64,000 nt of DNA. It comes from DASUSH01 sp963785155. Lineage in GTDB: Bacteria; Actinomycetota; Thermoleophilia; Solirubrobacterales; 70-9. Made by a program: the position numbers and the translations under genes. Below are positions 17,368 through 26,412 of the stretch, piece after piece; within the stretch, counting starts at the first letter, position 1; each line of letters starts with the position of its first letter. The notes under the pieces are model-generated. The model was not told the DNA's origin and did not search any database. It saw nothing but the letters and a program-made list of their open reading frames with translations. Location of the stretch: positions 248,001 through 312,000 of the forward strand of contig CAWAUB010000004.1 of assembly GCA_963785155.1 (NCBI GenBank), read 5' to 3'.

Positions 17368-18556
17368 TCCAGCGGCCGCTCCACGGCGCTGTGCTCGTCC
17401 TCGAGCGCGGCGGGCGAGTGCAGGAACTCGGAGATGATCTCGACCGACAGGACGCCCGCGATCCTGCCCCTCGCCCGTCGACGACCGGCGCGTACTGGGT
17501 CTCGGCCTGGAGCAGGTCGGAGAGCGCGTCGCGCATCACGGCGTCGCGGTCGAGCAGCGGCACGGCCGGGGAGTCCGGTGGCTCGGCGACCAGCTCGCGC
17601 TGGAGGTCGTCCTCGGAGAGCCAGCCGAGCGGGCGGCGGTCGGAGTCGACCAGGAGCGGGTGAGGCACCTCCGCGTCGCGCAGCTTCTGCCGCACCTCGT
17701 CGGTCGGCTGACCGACGTAGGCGAGCGGCGCCTCCCAGAGGGAGATGTCGGCGACGCGAAGGAGGGCGAGCCGTTTCAGCGCCCGGTCGGCGCCGACGAA
17801 GTCCTCGACGAACCCGTCGGCCGGCGCCATCAAGAGCTCCGCGGGCGTCGCGAATTGAGCCAGCGTGCCGCCCTCGCGCAGGACGGCGACACGGTCGCCC
17901 ATCTTGATCGCTTCGTCGATGTCGTGGGTGACGAAGAGGATCGTCTTGCGGACCTCCGCCTGGAGGCGAAGGAACTCGTTCTGCAGGCGCTCGCGGTTGA
18001 TCGGGTCGACGGCGCCGAAGGGCTCGTCCATCAGCATCAGGCCGGGATCGGCGGCGAGCGCGCGGGCGACGCCCACCCGCTGCTGCTGGCCGCCGGAGAG
18101 CTGGGAGGGGAAGCGGTCGCGCACCTCGGGGTCGAGGCCGATCAGCCCGATCAGCTCCTCCACACGGGCGTCGGTCCTCCCCTTCTCCCAGCCGAGCAGC
18201 CTGGGGACGGTCGCGATGTTGTCGGCGATCGTCCTGTGCGGGAACAGGCCGGTCTGCTGGATCACGTAGCCGATGTGGCGCCGAAGCTCGGACGGTGTCT
18301 GGGCGCGGACCGACTGATCGCCGACGTAGATGTCCCCCGAGCTGATCTCGATCATGCGGTTGGCCATCCGCATCGCGGTGGTCTTGCCCGAGCCCGACGG
18401 CCCGACGAAGACGCAGATCTCGCCGGCGGGGACCTCGAGGCTGAGCGCGTCGACCGCAGGCCGCTCGGCGCCGGGGTAGACCTTCGTCGCCTGCTCGAAG
18501 CGCACAGGGAGCGCTTCCGCACCCGCGCCGCCGCCGTTATTCGATCCCACCTCCAA
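17364..18556 (-). CDS. Betaine/choline-type ABC transporter ATP-binding protein with CBS domains (one frameshift)
   Basis: Walker A GPSGSGKTTAMRM, Q-loop VIQQTGLFPHRTI, signature LSGGQQQRVGVARAL, Walker B LMLMDEPFGAVD and the switch His in VTHDIDEAIKMGDRV identify an OpuCA/ProV-type ATPase. A pair of CBS domains follows (WLSEDDLQ, RDAVMRDALSDLLQAETQYA), which in relatives sense ionic strength or nucleotides. The frame shifts near 17475. The correct ending (IAGVLSVEIISEFLHS to the TGA at 17364) lies in the next frame and overlaps the permease start. The start is TTG 18556 or GTG 18550, with GGAGG overlapping them, so the exact start is uncertain. Confidence 0.88.
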
Positions 18557-18614
18557 GAGAGCGTGGCGATCCTATCCCGGGGCTTCACCGGGGCAACGCC
18601 GAGACCCTGTTTGA

Positions 18615-21086
18615 ATGGGCCGCGTGAGCGATCCGGCACATCCCCGCGGCCTGAGCGTCGGCGAGGCCGAGCGGCGGCTCGCGGACCTCGGGCCGCTCGA
18701 GTCCGATTCGAGCCGTTCGGTGCGCTCGATCGTGGTGGGCAACGTCTTCACGCTCTTCAACGCGATCATCCTCGTCTTCTTCGTCCTGGTGCTCTCGCTG
18801 GGCCTCTTCGCGGACGCCCTCTTCGGCCTGATCGCGGCGGTCAACAGCTACATCGGGATCCGCCAGGAGCTGAAGGCCAAGGAAACCCTGGACGAACTGG
18901 CCCTGCTCGTCGCGCCCGCGGCGAAGGTGGTCCGCGACGACCGCGTCTACGAACTGCGTGCCGACGAGGTCGTGCCCGGCGACGTGGTTCGCGTCGAGCC
19001 CGGCGACCAACTCGTCGCCGACGGCCCGGTGATCGAGTCGCGGGGCCTGACCGTCGACGAGTCGCTCCTGACCGGCGAGGCCGACGGGGTCCGCAAGGGG
19101 CCGAACGACCGGATGCTCTCGGGCTCGTTCGCGATCTCCGGGTCCGGCTACTACGAGCTCGACGCGGTTCGCGAGGACTCCTATGCGGAGAAGGTCGCCG
19201 GCGAGGCGCGCGAGTTCCGCCACCCGCCCTCGCCGCTCCAGGAGGAGATCAACCGGATCCTCTGGGCGACGACCATCCTGCTTGTGCCGCTGGCGATCTT
19301 GCTGATCGTCTCCCTGAGCCTGCGCGACACCGACTTCAAGGAGGGCGCGCAGACGGCGACCGCGGGGCTGATCACCCTGATCCCCGAGGGGCTCGTGCTG
19401 CTGATGAGCGTCACCTTCGCGGTCGCGGCGGTGCGCCTGGCGAAGCGGCGCACCCTGGTCCAGCAGATCGCGGCGACGGAGGCGCTGGCCGCCGTGGACA
19501 CCATCTGCGTCGACAAGACCGGCACGCTCACCGACGGCAACCTCGAGCTGGTCCGCGTGGAGCCCGCCGAGCAGGCTCAGGCCGAGGACGTCGAGCGGGC
19601 GCTGGCCCGTTTCGCAGCTTCCGCCGGCGAGCGGAACCGGACCCTGCAAACGATCGCCGAGCGCTTTCCGGGCCACCCCACCAAGGTCAGCGCCGAGGTC
19701 CCGTTCTCCTCCGACTGGAAATGGAGCGGGGTCACCCTCGACGGGGACGGGTCGCCGCGCAGCTACGTGCTCGGGGCGCCCGACGTGCTCACGGGCAGCG
19801 GTGCGATGACCCTGACCGCCGGGCTCGAGCGCGCGCTCGCCGAGCACACCTCCCAGGGCAGGCGCGTCGTCGCGTTCGGCGAGGCGCGCGGGCGGCTCCC
19901 CGCGGATCCCGCGAGCGAGCCGCCGCCGCAGCTCGAGCCACGCGCTCTGGTGGTCCTCTCCGAAACCCTCCGGCCCGACGCCGAGGAGACGGTGGCCTTC
20001 ATGCGCGACCAGGAGGTCGACCTGAAGCTGATCTCGGGCGACGCGCGCGAGACCGTGACGGCGGTCGCGGCCGCCGTCGGCGTCCCCGCGGAGGCCGGGG
20101 TGATCGAGGGGCCGCAGCTTCCCGAGGACCCCGAGGGTCTTGGCGAGGCAGCCGAGCGCAACACGGTCTTCTGCCGGATCCGCCCCGAGCAGAAGAAGGC
20201 GCTTGTGGGCGCACTCTCGGACCGCGGCCGGATGACGGCGATGATCGGCGACGGGGTCAACGACGTCCCGGCGCTGAAGCAGGCGCGGCTGGCGGTCGCG
20301 ATGGGGTCGGGGAGTCAGATCACCAAGGGCGTCTCCGACATCGTCCTGCTCGACGACCAGTTCTCGATGCTGCCGAGGGCGGTGGCCGAGGGGCGGCGGA
20401 TCGCGCGCAACATCCATCGCCTCGCCCGCCTGTATCTGACGAAGACCGTCTACGCCGCGTTCCTGATCGTCATGGATGCCGTCTTCAGCTTCGCCATTCC
20501 CTTCCTGCCCCGGCACCTGACGCTCGCCGCGTTCCTGACGATCGGAGTGCCGTCGTTCGTCCTCGCCCTGGCTCCCAGCGAGGGCCCGCTCTACCGCGGC
20601 CGCCTGCTGCGCGCGATCGCCGCCTTCGCGGTGCCGGCTGGGGTCGCGATCGGGATCGCGTCACTTCTCTCCTATTTCTTCGTGGCCACGGTGTTCGGCG
20701 GTGGCGACGAGGTGGACGGCATGACCGCCGCCACCACGACCCTGATCGTCCTCGGCCTGTGCTTCATCCTCCTGCTCGAACGCGGCCCCGGCCGCGAGCA
20801 CATCGCGATCCAGAGCTACATGCTGGCGATGGTCGCCGGGCTAGGCGCGCTCTACGCCCTGATCCTCGCCGCGTCCCCGGTCCGGGAGTTCTTCGAGCTC
20901 GAGCTGTTGAGCGCCGGCCAGTGGTTCCTCTCGCTGCTCGCGGTGGCGATCGGCCTCGCGATCGCGGCGGTCGCCTGGCGGCTGCCGCAGATCCAGGCGC
21001 TCGAGTCGGAGGAGCCGCCGCCCCAGGACTCGGTGCCGTCGCCGACGCACCGGCCGCAGACAAGCGAACATCCCGCGGTGAAGTGA
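18615..21086 (+). CDS. CtpE-like cation (probably Ca2+) P-type ATPase
   Basis: 823 residues, intact. Motifs in order: actuator VDESLLTGEADGV (TGE), PEGL in membrane helix 4 (LITLIPEGLVLLMSVTFAVA), phosphorylation site DKTGTLTDGN, hinge and GDGVNDVPALKQA. PEGL together with NVFTLFNAIILVFFV and GIRQELKAKETLDELALL resembles mycobacterial CtpE, a calcium importer needed for cell-envelope integrity. Ion specificity is inferred from that likeness only. Alternative start GTG 18624 is possible. The stop overlaps the pyruvate kinase ATG (TGATG), so the two genes are co-translated. Confidence 0.88.
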   Translation: MGRVSDPAHPRGLSVGEAERRLADLGPLESDSSRSVRSIVVGNVFTLFNAIILVFFVLVLSLGLFADALFGLIAAVNSYIGIRQELKAKETLDELALLVAPAAKVVRDDRVYELRADEVVPGDVVRVEPGDQLVADGPVIESRGLTVDESLLTGEADGVRKGPNDRMLSGSFAISGSGYYELDAVREDSYAEKVAGEAREFRHPPSPLQEEINRILWATTILLVPLAILLIVSLSLRDTDFKEGAQTATAGLITLIPEGLVLLMSVTFAVAAVRLAKRRTLVQQIAATEALAAVDTICVDKTGTLTDGNLELVRVEPAEQAQAEDVERALARFAASAGERNRTLQTIAERFPGHPTKVSAEVPFSSDWKWSGVTLDGDGSPRSYVLGAPDVLTGSGAMTLTAGLERALAEHTSQGRRVVAFGEARGRLPADPASEPPPQLEPRALVVLSETLRPDAEETVAFMRDQEVDLKLISGDARETVTAVAAAVGVPAEAGVIEGPQLPEDPEGLGEAAERNTVFCRIRPEQKKALVGALSDRGRMTAMIGDGVNDVPALKQARLAVAMGSGSQITKGVSDIVLLDDQFSMLPRAVAEGRRIARNIHRLARLYLTKTVYAAFLIVMDAVFSFAIPFLPRHLTLAAFLTIGVPSFVLALAPSEGPLYRGRLLRAIAAFAVPAGVAIGIASLLSYFFVATVFGGGDEVDGMTAATTTLIVLGLCFILLLERGPGREHIAIQSYMLAMVAGLGALYALILAASPVREFFELELLSAGQWFLSLLAVAIGLAIAAVAWRLPQIQALESEEPPPQDSVPSPTHRPQTSEHPAVK

Positions 21087-22585
21087 TGGACGACCCGACG
21101 AGCGACGTCTTCAACACCGAGCCCTCGATGCCGCTGCCGGAGCGCCCGGCGCGGGGCGACCGGACGGAGCCGCGGCGGACGAAGATCGTCGCCACGGTCG
21201 GCCCGGCGAGCCGCGAGCCCGGCGTCCTGTGGGCGCTGATCTCCGCCGGCGCGGACGTCCTGCGGCTGAACTTCTCCCACGGCACGGCGGAGGAACACGC
21301 GGAGAACGTGCGCCGAATCCGGACCGCTGCCGAGGCGGTCGGGCGAGAGGTGGGGATCCTCGGCGACCTGCCGGGCCCGAAGCTCCGCCTCGACGATCTC
21401 GGGCACGACGTCGTCGTCCTTCACTCCGGCAATCAGGTCGCGCTGACCACGATCGAGGGCGAGGGCTCGCAGGAGCGGCTACCGGTCGCGTGGGAAGGGC
21501 TGCCGAAGGCCGTCGAGCCGGGCGACGAGGTCTACCTCGCCGACGGCCGCGTGCGCCTGAAGGCGATCAGAGTGACCGAGCACGAGGTGCTCTGCGAGGT
21601 CGAGGCGGGCGGCGCGGTCACCTCCCACCAGGGGATCAACCTGCCCGGCGCGACCACCGCCCTCCCCTCCGCCGGCGCCAAGGACCTCGACTGGGTCGAC
21701 TTCGCCTGCGAGAACGGGATCGACCTGCTCGCCGTCTCCTTCGTCCGCAGCGCGGAGGACCTCGAGCCGGTCCATGAGAGGTTGCGCGAGCGGGAGTCCA
21801 CCATCCCCGTGATCGCCAAGATCGAGAAGCCGCAGGCGGCCGAGAACGCGGAGGAGATCGTCATCGCGGCCGGCAGCGGGATCATGGTCGCGCGCGGCGA
21901 CCTTGGCATCGAGCTGCCGATCGCCCGCGTCCCGATCGTCCAGAAGAAGCTGCTCGCCCTCGCGGGGAAGCACTCCAAGCCGTCGGTGACGGCGACCCAG
22001 ATGCTCGCCTCGATGACCGCGACGCCGCGGCCCACGCGGGCGGAGGTGACCGACGTCGCGAACGCGATCTTCGACGGGACCGACGCGGTGATGCTCTCCG
22101 AGGAGACCGCGGTCGGCGAGCACCCGATCGAATCGGTGCGGGTGATGGACCAGATCGCGCGGGCGACGGAGGAGGAACTGCCCTACGAGGACTGGCTGAT
22201 CAACCGCACCGACGCGCAGGGCGACGAGATCGCCGACTCGGTCGCGCAGGGCGCGGTCCGGGCGACTCACAGCCTGGGGCTGGCTGCCCTGGTCGTGCCC
22301 ACGCGCAGCGGCCGCACCGCCCGTCTGGTCTCCGCGTTCCGGCCGAAGGTGCCGGTGCTCGCGCTGACGCCGAACCTGAACACGGTCCGCCGGCTCAATC
22401 TTCTCTTCGGTGTGCGCACCGTCCTGTCGGACGATTGGCAGAGCCTGCGCACCCTGCTCGATCAGTGCGCGATCGCTGCTCGCGAGGCGGGTGTCGCCGC
22501 CTCGGGCGACCTGATCGGGATCACCGCCGGGCTACCGGAGCAGGAGCTCGGGACCAACCTCTTCGAGGTCCACCGCGTGCCGTAG
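21086..22585 (+). CDS. pyk: Pyruvate kinase
   Basis: 499 residues. Converts phosphoenolpyruvate and ADP to pyruvate and ATP in glycolysis. Hallmarks are RTKIVATVGPASREP, VLRLNFSHGTAEEH, the active-site segment IPVIAKIEKPQAAENAEEI, MVARGDLGIELP, and SVTATQMLASM with PTRAEVTDVANAIFDGTDAV. The C-terminal allosteric domain (residues about 370-495) is present. A 20-residue N-terminal extension rich in Pro/Glu precedes the catalytic core. It overlaps the end of the P-type ATPase gene by one base, an uncommon operon partner. It converges with the dioxygenase gene, with six bases between the ends. Confidence 0.96.
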   Translation: MDDPTSDVFNTEPSMPLPERPARGDRTEPRRTKIVATVGPASREPGVLWALISAGADVLRLNFSHGTAEEHAENVRRIRTAAEAVGREVGILGDLPGPKLRLDDLGHDVVVLHSGNQVALTTIEGEGSQERLPVAWEGLPKAVEPGDEVYLADGRVRLKAIRVTEHEVLCEVEAGGAVTSHQGINLPGATTALPSAGAKDLDWVDFACENGIDLLAVSFVRSAEDLEPVHERLRERESTIPVIAKIEKPQAAENAEEIVIAAGSGIMVARGDLGIELPIARVPIVQKKLLALAGKHSKPSVTATQMLASMTATPRPTRAEVTDVANAIFDGTDAVMLSEETAVGEHPIESVRVMDQIARATEEELPYEDWLINRTDAQGDEIADSVAQGAVRATHSLGLAALVVPTRSGRTARLVSAFRPKVPVLALTPNLNTVRRLNLLFGVRTVLSDDWQSLRTLLDQCAIAAREAGVAASGDLIGITAGLPEQELGTNLFEVHRVP

Positions 22586-22591
22586 CCGGGC

Positions 22592-23380
22592 TTACGCGCC
22601 GATCGTGAGGTTGGCGACGAAGCCCTTCTTGACGCTGCCGGTCACGGTCGCCAGCTGATTGATCGCCCCATCGTCAGCGAAGACGTTGTCCGTCGAGAGC
22701 GAGGTCGCCGCGAGGTTGTTCGCGCTATTCGGATAGCCGCTCTTCGCATAGACCTTCCCGGACGGCCCCTGCGGCAGCGCGATCTGGGATGTCTTGACGA
22801 TCGGGCCGTTCGAGACCGCCGTGGCGACCGACTTGTAGACCTCGAAGTGAATGTGCGGCCAGCGACCTGAGTAGCAGCCGGGGAAGATCGTCTTGAACTG
22901 CGCCGTGCCGTCCTCGTCGGTCTTCGCGATCCCGCGGAGGTAGGTCTCGTCCTCGACGCCGGAGGAGTACATCGAGTACTGGCCCAGGGCATCGCAGTGC
23001 CACAGGTAGACGCCGGCGCCCTTCATCGGCTTGAAGTTCTTCGCGGAGTTGGTCACGGTGAGGTTGACGATCAGCGGGATGCCTTCGGCGCGCTCGCCGT
23101 TGTTGCCGAGGCTGCGGCGGATGTCGCGACGCACGATGCCGGAGTCGTCGAGCACGTTGGGCCCGTTGGATCCGTCCCCGGGATACGGGCCGGCGGTCTC
23201 GTCCGGAACCTCGGTCTTCGCCGCCAGCGCATTCGATGCGCCGAGCGTCGAGAGAATCGTGGCGGCGCTTCCCGCGCCGAAGATCCGTAGGGCATCCCGG
23301 CGCGTCGCGAGCTTGACGAGGTCCTCGTGGAGCCCGTCGCCGTGGTGATTGTGAAGTGCCTTTCGTTCTGCCATCTTCAT
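22592..23380 (-). CDS. Exported intradiol-type ring-cleavage dioxygenase-like protein
   Basis: 262 residues. The N-terminus ATRRDALRIFGAGSAATIL looks like a twin-arginine-type leader, though only one RR pair is present, so export is likely but the route unsure. The body is the catechol/protocatechuate dioxygenase beta-sandwich: ETAGPYPGDGSNGPNVL, LWHCDALGQYSMYSSG, the iron ligands GRWPHIHFEVY (His-x-His), and conserved Tyr residues. Such exported members are common in actinobacteria and often have unknown aromatic substrates. It is alone, upstream of nothing obviously aromatic-catabolic. Confidence 0.85.
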   Translation of the reverse strand: MKMAERKALHNHHGDGLHEDLVKLATRRDALRIFGAGSAATILSTLGASNALAAKTEVPDETAGPYPGDGSNGPNVLDDSGIVRRDIRRSLGNNGERAEGIPLIVNLTVTNSAKNFKPMKGAGVYLWHCDALGQYSMYSSGVEDETYLRGIAKTDEDGTAQFKTIFPGCYSGRWPHIHFEVYKSVATAVSNGPIVKTSQIALPQGPSGKVYAKSGYPNSANNLAATSLSTDNVFADDGAINQLATVTGSVKKGFVANLTIGA

Positions 23381-23435
23381 GATCCTTCCGTAAACGCGGC
23401 GGACGAGCGGTTATTACGCGGCCCGGTACGAACGG

Positions 23436-24290
23436 CTAGCCGCGGGCGCCCTCGACGGGCGGGGCGTCGTCCGGCTGCCAGCCGGGGCCGTGGTACATCA
23501 GGCCGAACCGGGTGCGCCAGCTCTTCGCCCGGCGGACGTCGTGCCACAGCGCGATGTATTCGCCGAAGGCCACCTTCATCGGGTTGAAGGTGTTGATGTT
23601 CGTCGTCAGGCCGTACTTGACCCGGTCGCCCTCGGGCTCGTAGGTGCCGAACATCTTGTCCCAGATGATCAGGATGCCGCCGTAGTTGCGGTCCAGGTAC
23701 TGCTCCTGGGCTCCGTGGTGAACGCGGTGATGTGAGGGCGTGTTGAGGACGGCCTCGAGCGGACGCGGCAGCTTCTTGATCTTCTCCGTGTGGATCCAAA
23801 ATTGGTAGATCAGGCTCCAGCTCTGCGCCAGCAGGATCATCCAGGGCTCGAAGCCGACGAGCGGCATCCACAGCCAGAACGGCGCGTAGGTCATCGGCAC
23901 CCAGGTCTGGCGGAGCGCGGTCGAGAGGTTGTAGTGCTCCGAGGAGTGGTGGACGACGTGGCTCGCCCAGAAGACGCGGCTCTCGTGTGAGACCCGGTGG
24001 AACCAGTAGTAGGAGAAGTCGTCGGCGAAGAAGAGCAGGACCCAGACCCACCAGTCGTCGGGTGAGAGCCGCAGCGGGGTCAGCTCGTAGAGAGCGACGT
24101 AGGCGGCGAGGACGGCGAACTTCCAGACCACGTTGATCGCCACATTGCCCAGCCCCATGGTGAGGCTGGTGCGGGTGTCCTTCGCCTCGAAGCCGACCAG
24201 CTCGTCGTCGTGGGTGTGCTTGTACGAGTACGCCTCGACGGCGAGGAGCAGGATGAAGAACGGGATCGCGTAGTAGAGGACTTCGGCCAC
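23436..24290 (-). CDS. Sterol desaturase/fatty acid hydroxylase family membrane di-iron enzyme
   Basis: 284 residues with four or more transmembrane helices and the eight-His di-iron ligands: WFHRVSHESRVFWASHVVHHSS (HxxxH and HxxHH) and later SHHRVHHG. Family members hydroxylate or desaturate lipids using O2. The start is GTG 24290, three bases after the thioesterase stop, so it is probably the second gene after that thioesterase. The neighbouring thioesterase and crotonase suggest a lipid or acyl-CoA context. The substrate is unknown. Confidence 0.9.
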   Translation of the reverse strand: MAEVLYYAIPFFILLLAVEAYSYKHTHDDELVGFEAKDTRTSLTMGLGNVAINVVWKFAVLAAYVALYELTPLRLSPDDWWVWVLLFFADDFSYYWFHRVSHESRVFWASHVVHHSSEHYNLSTALRQTWVPMTYAPFWLWMPLVGFEPWMILLAQSWSLIYQFWIHTEKIKKLPRPLEAVLNTPSHHRVHHGAQEQYLDRNYGGILIIWDKMFGTYEPEGDRVKYGLTTNINTFNPMKVAFGEYIALWHDVRRAKSWRTRFGLMYHGPGWQPDDAPPVEGARG

Positions 24291-24293
24291 GGT

Positions 24294-24720
24294 TCAGTCC
24301 TTCGGCGGGATCACGAACTGTGTCACGACGAGGTTGGCCAGGAGCCGGTCGCCGTCGTGGACGCGGACCTCGACGACGTGGGTGGAGCGGCCCGCGTGCA
24401 GGTGCTCGGCGGTCGCAATCAGCTCGCGGCCCGGGCAGGCCAGCGCCGAAAACGTTCAGCTTCATCTCGATCGTGGTGAAGTCGTAGCCCGGTGGGAGGT
24501 GGCGGAAGGTCTGCCAGGCCGCGACCGAATCGGCCAGCGCGACCCAGGCACCGCCGTGGACGAGGCCGCCGGGATGCAGGTGGCGCTCGTCGACGACGAT
24601 CCGCCCGATCGTCGCGTCCTCGGTGAACTCGACCGGCTCGACTCCCAGCTCGCCGGGGAAGCTGCCCGCGATCCGCTCGCGGATCCCCTCGACGGTGATC
24701 TCCTGACTCCCGCTCTCCAC
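24294..24720 (-). CDS. PaaI-type hotdog-fold acyl-CoA thioesterase (one frameshift)
   Basis: About 142 residues. Hotdog-fold motifs HLHPGGLVHGGAWVALADSV with the HGG catalytic loop, and TTIEMKLNVFGA, are in the first frame. After a shift near 24435 the rest reads ELIATAEHLHAGRSTHVVEV, VHDGDRLLANLVVTQF and VIPPKD to the TGA at 24294. This is exactly how the family ends (GRxTxVxEVxVxDxxGxLxA). Probably hydrolyses an acyl-CoA. It starts 24 nt beyond the palindrome that ends the crotonase gene and is followed after 3 nt by the desaturase gene. Confidence 0.82.
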
Positions 24721-24743
24721 GGCGCAATGGTAGACGGGACTGG

Positions 24744-24766
24744 CTAAAGGGGTCAGACCCCTTTAG
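24744..24766. terminator. Palindrome CTAAAGGGGTC-A-GACCCCTTTAG at the crotonase stop
   Basis: An 11-bp perfect stem around a single A (functionally 10 bp plus a CAG loop). The crotonase stop TGA (24755-24753) lies in the loop, so the left half codes for the last residues of that protein. It lies between crotonase and thioesterase genes and could act as terminator or attenuator. From memory, palindromes with a GGGGTCAGACCCC core recur in many unrelated bacteria; that needs a search. Confidence 0.75.
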
Positions 24767-25704
24767 GTTCGGCCGCGGACAGACCGAAGTCGCCGAACGG
24801 CTCGTCGCGCTCGCGCACGGCCTGCTTGAAGCCGGCCTCTGCAGCGCGCTGCTGGAACGCGAAGCCCTCCTGGGTGTGGCGGGCGATCCCGTCGAAGAAT
24901 GTGCCCAGCAGCTGGGTCTGCGCGAGCCCCTGCGCCTGGATCGTCGAGTTGACGAGCGCCTTGTGCATGACGAGCTGGTTGATCGGAACCCGGGCGATCC
25001 GCCCGATCAGCTCCTCGGCGATCTCGTCGAGCTCGGCGGCCGGCGGCGCCTCGGTGGCGAGGCCCCACTCGAGCGCCTGGGTCCCGGTCAGGGAGTCGCC
25101 GGTCAGCAACAGTCGCTTCGCGCGGGCGGCGCCGATCCGGTGCGCCCAGAGCGCCGTCGTCGGCACGCCCCACACCCGCGCAGGCGGGTAGCCGATCTTC
25201 GCCCGGTCCTCGATCACGAGCAGGTCCGAGCAGAGCGCCATGTCCGTGCCGCCCGCGACGCAGAAGCCGTGCACCTTGCAGACGACAGGCTTCTCCGAGT
25301 GGAAGAGGCTCATGAAGCCGCGGACGTTCCGCGACATCATCTGGAAGTCCGTGACCGGATCCCAGGTCCCGTTCGGGTCGTGGTTCTGGGCCATCACCAT
25401 CGGGTCCAGCGGGGACCCGGCCGCCCCCGGACGCGAAGCGGAGGAGGCGGACGGCATTTGTTCCTGGTCGGGTCCGCCGAGGGACTCGGCGGAATCGACC
25501 AGGTCATACCCGCCGCAGAAGCCCGTCCCGTTGCCAGCCAAGCGCGATCACGTGTACCTCGGGGTCGAGGTTGGCGCGCTCGACACAGGCCGCGAGCTCG
25601 CTCGGCATCGCTCGCGTGATCCCGTTGCCGCGCTCGGGCCGGTCGAGCGTGATCCGCGCCACGCGGCCATCGCGCTCGTAGGTCATCGTCGTGGGGTCTG
25701 TCAT
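24753..25704 (-). CDS. Enoyl-CoA hydratase/crotonase family protein (one frameshift)
   Basis: Residues 1-55 (MTYERDGRVARITLDRPERG and CVERANLDPEVHVIAL) lie in one frame; after a shift near 25535 the rest follows in another. The oxyanion-hole motifs are GNGTGFCGGYDL and KVHGFCVAGGTDMALCSDLL. WGVPTTALWAHRIGAARAKR and DSLTGTQALEWGLATEA are typical of crotonases. About 317 residues, longer than the usual 260 because of a 40-residue insertion between the two oxyanion segments (SSASRPGAAG region). Typical general acid/base Glu residues are not obvious, so the exact reaction is uncertain. Confidence 0.82.
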
Positions 25705-25769
25705 CCCGTTCCTCTCGCGGCGAAATCGTTACCTAGTCGGTACATAGACGATCACATCTCGTCACCGGC

Positions 25770-26412
25770 TTGAGCGATCATCGGCACGTGCGCCACTTCC
25801 CGCTGATCCTCGCGCTCGCCGCCGCGGCGGCGCTGGGCCTCTTGGCGGCGACCGCCCTGTGGGGCGGAGAGCCGGCCCTGCAGTCGTCGCCGGCGGCGCC
25901 GCTCGAGACGACCGAGCGGATCACGGGTCGCCCCCAGCCCGGACCGACCCCGGGCGGCAAGGGACTGCCGCCCCCGCGGGTCCGCCTCCTGCAGAACATC
26001 CGCAACTTCTCCGTTCGCGATCTGGTCCTGGACGACCCTGCGGTCCCCCGAATCCGTGACGAAATCGCTGGACCGTTGCGGACCCTGCGGGCTCGACAAC
26101 CCGATCTACGCGGACCTCACGAACGACTTCAACGACGACGTGGTCGTCCCCGTGATCGACCAGGGTGGTCGCGTGACCGACGTCTTCATCTACTCGCGTC
26201 AGGGCGACCGGATCAAGCAGGTCTTCGCCCGCCACGCTCCCGACATGGCGGTGGACCTGACCGGCAAGTACTTCACCCGCAGGCGCGACCTGTTGATCTT
26301 CGACTTCACACGGCGGCCCGGCGATCGGCCCTGCTGCCCGAGCGAGGTGACCCAGTCCCGCTATGGCTGGAACGGGCAGCGGTTCGTTCGCGAATCCAGC
26401 TTGGAGCTTTGA
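25770..26412 (+). CDS. Secreted or membrane-anchored protein upstream of a two-component system (one frameshift)
   Basis: A signal-anchor (FPLILALAAAAALGLLAATAL) is followed by a Pro-rich segment and LLQNIRNFSVRDLVLDDPAV. After a shift near 26060 it continues as CGPCGLDNPIYADLTNDFND, VVVPVIDQGGRVTDVFIYSR, RIKQVFARHAPDMAVDLTG and SRYGWNGQRFVRESS. Together about 214 residues. No recognised catalytic motif; the fold looks beta-rich and extracytoplasmic. Its TGA overlaps the response regulator ATG by one base, so it is probably co-expressed with, and may supply the signal for, the sensor kinase. This is inference from position. Confidence 0.6.

Noticed and set aside
15875..18556. Apparent 893-residue fusion of ABC ATPase and permease
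   Set aside because: The join crosses an Arg-rich out-of-frame region. Separate permease genes with ATGA overlaps lie in the proper frames; the fusion is produced by the ATPase frameshift.
17660..22585. Very long open frame of 1641 codons on the plus strand
   Set aside because: Only its last 499 codons (pyruvate kinase) are real. The rest is Arg/Pro/Gly-rich shadow of the ABC ATPase (opposite strand) and the P-type ATPase in another frame, kept open by high GC.
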